A stretch of 64,000 bases of DNA from Flavobacteriaceae bacterium. GTDB taxonomy: Bacteria; Bacteroidota; Bacteroidia; Flavobacteriales; Flavobacteriaceae. The stretch is taken from the NCBI GenBank assembly GCA_947483075.1, contig CANKLE010000005.1, positions 124,001 through 188,000 on the forward strand. Reading direction: 5' to 3'. The first letter of the stretch is position 1. Each line of letters begins with the position of its first letter. Made by a program: the position numbers and the translations under genes. The notes below the pieces were generated by a model. That model was not told the origin of the DNA. It made no database searches and saw only the letters and a program-made list of their open reading frames with translations. Below are positions 62,753 through 64,000 of this stretch, one piece after another.

Positions 62753-62753
62753 G

Positions 62754-62832
62754 TTTACTTGTGGTCCCACTTGGGCTCGAACCAAGGACCACCTGATTAT
62801 GAGTCAGGTGCTCTAACCAACTGAGCTATAGG
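62754..62832 (-). repeat. Right attachment-site copy overlapping the intact tRNA
   Basis: 79-base direct repeat identical to 58872-58950. It covers tRNA positions 4-73 plus eight bases of 3' flank and marks the right end of the element. Confidence 0.85.
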
Positions 62833-62835
62833 ACC
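62762..62835 (-). tRNA. tRNA with CAU anticodon (Met, or lysidine-modified Ile2)
   Basis: 74-base cloverleaf on the minus strand. Acceptor GGTCCTA pairs with TGGGACC along all seven positions (one T-G pair), D-arm GCTC/GAGC, anticodon stem CCTGA/TCAGG with loop CTCATAA, T-arm CTTGG-TTCGAGC-CCAAG. CCA is not encoded. CAU could be read as elongator Met or as Ile2 after TilS modification; sequence alone does not decide. It is the integration site of the element. Confidence 0.9.
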
Positions 62836-62840
62836 GGTTT

Positions 62841-62869
62841 ACTTCAAAGACTATTATTGGCTTTGAAGT
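62841..62869. other. Perfect inverted repeat upstream of the tRNA
   Basis: ACTTCAAAG (62841-62849) pairs with CTTTGAAGT (62861-62869) over a loop of 11 bases, ending six bases from the tRNA 5' end. It may be part of the tRNA precursor or an operator; no further support. Confidence 0.4.
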
Positions 62870-63016
62870 TCAGTAAATAAAGACGAGGCTTTATTTAGAG
62901 GCTGCAATATTAGGATAAAAATTCTTGCGTTGCAAACATTTTTTGCAATGCTGTCTTTATTCTTTTAGATCAATTTCGGGAATACTGGCTGAAGTAATCC
63001 TATTGGTTTATTGGGC

Positions 63017-63418
63017 CTATTCGATCTCCTGACACAACTCAATTAAAACCCCGTTGGTCGATTTGGGGTGCAAAAACACTACCCATTTATTGTCGGCGCC
63101 GCGCTTTGGTGTTTCGTTGAGCACTACAAACCCTTCTGACTGCAAACGGGACACTTCGGCATTTATGTCGGCCACATCAAAGGCAATGTGGTGAATGCCT
63201 TCGCCCTTTTTCTCGATAAATTTGGCAATGGGACTGTCGGGATTGGTGGCCTCGAGCAACTCTATTTTGTTTGGTCCGCTGGCAAAAAAAGAGGTGTTTA
63301 CTCCCTCGCTGTCTACCGATTCTTGTTTATAAGGTGGCGCACCAAACAATTTTTCGAATACCAGATTGGAAGCGGCCAAATCTTTTACGGCGATGCCTAT
63401 GTGCTCTATTTTTCTCAT
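63017..63418 (-). CDS. mce: Methylmalonyl-CoA epimerase
   Basis: 133-residue VOC-fold enzyme that interconverts (R)- and (S)-methylmalonyl-CoA in propionate/branched-chain catabolism. Metal-site elements: RKIEHIGIAVKDL near 2-14 (His), EGIHHIAFDVADINAEV near 74-90 (His) and GVLIELCQE at the C-terminus (Glu), matching the typical His, His, Glu set. The length is full for the family. The mutase subunits are not in the window. It precedes rbfA divergently, with a structured repeat between them. Confidence 0.9.
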   Translation of the reverse strand: MRKIEHIGIAVKDLAASNLVFEKLFGAPPYKQESVDSEGVNTSFFASGPNKIELLEATNPDSPIAKFIEKKGEGIHHIAFDVADINAEVSRLQSEGFVVLNETPKRGADNKWVVFLHPKSTNGVLIELCQEIE

Positions 63419-63490
63419 GGAATTTCTTTTGCCTCAAATTTCGCAAAGTTTTTGGAAGGCAACGCAAAAATTCTCAATTAATGCACTGCA

Positions 63491-63570
63491 CTAGCCCTGA
63501 TCGAAGCGAATAGCCTGTTGTGCCGGGGTTTGGCACAAGAGCTAGTAGCACAGAGCAGGAAGAAGCTCCC
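63491..63570 (+). repeat. Structured intergenic repeat, family 2, copy 2
   Basis: Begins TAGCCCTGAT, has a 7-bp perfect stem TTGTGCC/GGCACAA (63518-63524 with 63532-63538) and ends AGCAGGA-AGAAGCTCCC. Diverged copy of the element at 8721-8794, with the stem changed by compensatory pairs. Confidence 0.65.
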
Positions 63571-63583
63571 AACCAACCCCCTC

Positions 63584-63614
63584 ATTATTAATTATTAATT
63601 ATTAATTATTAATT
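63584..63614. repeat. Seven-base tandem repeat before rbfA
   Basis: Four and a half units of ATTATTA, ending 12 bases upstream of the rbfA -7 box. It probably occupies the -33 region. Confidence 0.8.
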
Positions 63615-63626
63615 GAACACATATCG

Positions 63627-63634
63627 TATTTTTG
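63627..63634 (+). promoter_or_regulatory. -7 box touching the rbfA start codon
   Basis: TATTTTTG followed by CGGC and ATG. The same spacing as at 10713-10727; transcription would begin at or next to the start codon. Confidence 0.6.
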
Positions 63635-63638
63635 CGGC

Positions 63639-64000
63639 ATGGAAACAAATAGACAAAAGAAAATAGGCGGCGTAATCCAAAAAGATTTGGTGGATATTTT
63701 GCAAGGAGAAATTCGCAAAAACAGCATTTCAAACTTGGTCATCTCGGTCTCCAAAGTGAGTGTTACGACTGATTTGTCTATTGCCACGGTGCACCTCAGC
63801 ATTTTTCCGCCCGAAAAAGGGCCCGAAACCTTGGCGGCCATCAAATCCAATTCGGCTTTAATAAAACACGACCTCTCACAACGGGTGCGTTTGCAATTGC
63901 GCAAAGTACCCAACTTGCATTTCTTTATTGATGACTCGCTCGATTACATCGAAAAAATTGACCGCGCCTTGTCAGACAAGGAAAATCCCATCGAACACCG
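63639..64000 (+). CDS. rbfA: Ribosome-binding factor A, 3' end beyond window
   Basis: 30S subunit maturation and cold-adaptation factor; the first about 120 residues are visible. METNRQKKIGGVIQKDLVDILQGEIRK is the helical N-terminus. The KH-like core follows: SVSKVSVTTDLSIATVHLSIFPPEK, IKHDLSQRVRLQLRKVPNLHFFIDDSLDYIEKIDRAL. It starts at the ATG at 63639 immediately after a -7 box and continues past base 64000. Function and domain match the family norm. Confidence 0.94.
   Translation, partial: METNRQKKIGGVIQKDLVDILQGEIRKNSISNLVISVSKVSVTTDLSIATVHLSIFPPEKGPETLAAIKSNSALIKHDLSQRVRLQLRKVPNLHFFIDDSLDYIEKIDRALSDKENPIEH

Larger units (their letters stand above)
58951..62753. mobile_element. Small integrative element at tRNA(CAU)
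   Basis: About 3.8 kb between two 79-base repeats. Contents left to right: 21-base arm-type site (58983-59003), about 0.7 kb of apparently non-coding DNA, a terminator, the FISUMP lipoprotein (minus strand), a gap with an inverted repeat, an orphan 118-residue protein (plus strand), a tyrosine integrase (minus strand), the second arm-type site (62691-62711) and a tRNA terminator. No replication, conjugation, capsid or excisionase gene is visible. It probably integrates via the tRNA by its own integrase. The element looks more A/T-rich than the flanking housekeeping genes. Confidence 0.75.

Overview
The window looks like a chromosomal segment of a member of the Flavobacteriaceae (Bacteroidota), probably Flavobacterium or a close relative. 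Secreted proteins end in type IX secretion (T9SS) sorting domains, many genes are preceded by the Bacteroidota -7 box TAnnTTTG, murF and alr are fused, and the intergenic gaps carry palindrome-rich repeats of a kind familiar from flavobacteria. This is inference from protein families and motifs; no database search was run.

Layout. 1-4.8 kb: two colinear M36 (fungalysin) metallopeptidases in tandem, the first cut by the window edge. 4.8-9.8 kb: dgt, nrdA and nrdB (dNTP supply). 10-17.6 kb: a DUF3109 protein, a HupE-like protein / dCMP deaminase / S41 protease operon, a small lipoprotein, fbp, a GNAT acetyltransferase and lysC. 17.7-25 kb: two T9SS cargo proteins, a di-heme lipoprotein, and a divergent giant outer-membrane protein of unknown function. 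25-26.6 kb: a higBA toxin-antitoxin pair enclosed by intergenic repeats, then tRNA-Ala. 26.6-31 kb: a beta-barrel protein, a TlpA-like thioredoxin, an Omp28-like lipoprotein, queD and lpxH. 31-42 kb: MFS transporter, recJ, ade, rsmI, an acidic hypothetical, tdk, murF-alr and asd. 42-52 kb: a small His/Cys protein with a TonB receptor, mtgA, an FAD oxidoreductase, a multidomain secreted metallopeptidase and an S9 peptidase. 52-57.6 kb: accC, accB, fabH, rpmF, yceD, pdxA and ribE. 57.6-58.6 kb: about 1 kb of repeat mosaic. 58.9-62.8 kb: a small integrative element at a tRNA(CAU). The end holds methylmalonyl-CoA epimerase and the start of rbfA.

Two things deserve most attention. (1) A very small integrative element of about 3.9 kb lies between two 79-bp copies of a tRNA(CAU). 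It carries a tyrosine integrase, a FISUMP-domain lipoprotein as cargo, an orphan ORF, about 0.75 kb of apparently non-coding DNA, and near-identical 21-bp sites just inside both ends, each with an internal 9-bp duplication. (2) Modular intergenic repeats recur with the same module order at loci 32 kb apart in opposite orientation. Two of these families show compensatory base changes in their stems, which points to selection on RNA or DNA structure.

Gene cooperation: NrdAB, Dgt, dCMP deaminase and thymidine kinase feed or trim the dNTP pools. The yceD-rpmF-fabH-accB-accC block joins ribosome and fatty-acid synthesis. LpxH, MurF-Alr, MtgA, LysC and Asd supply the envelope and the diaminopimelate pathway. 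The secreted proteases (two M36, one reprolysin-like, one S9) indicate a protein-degrading lifestyle.
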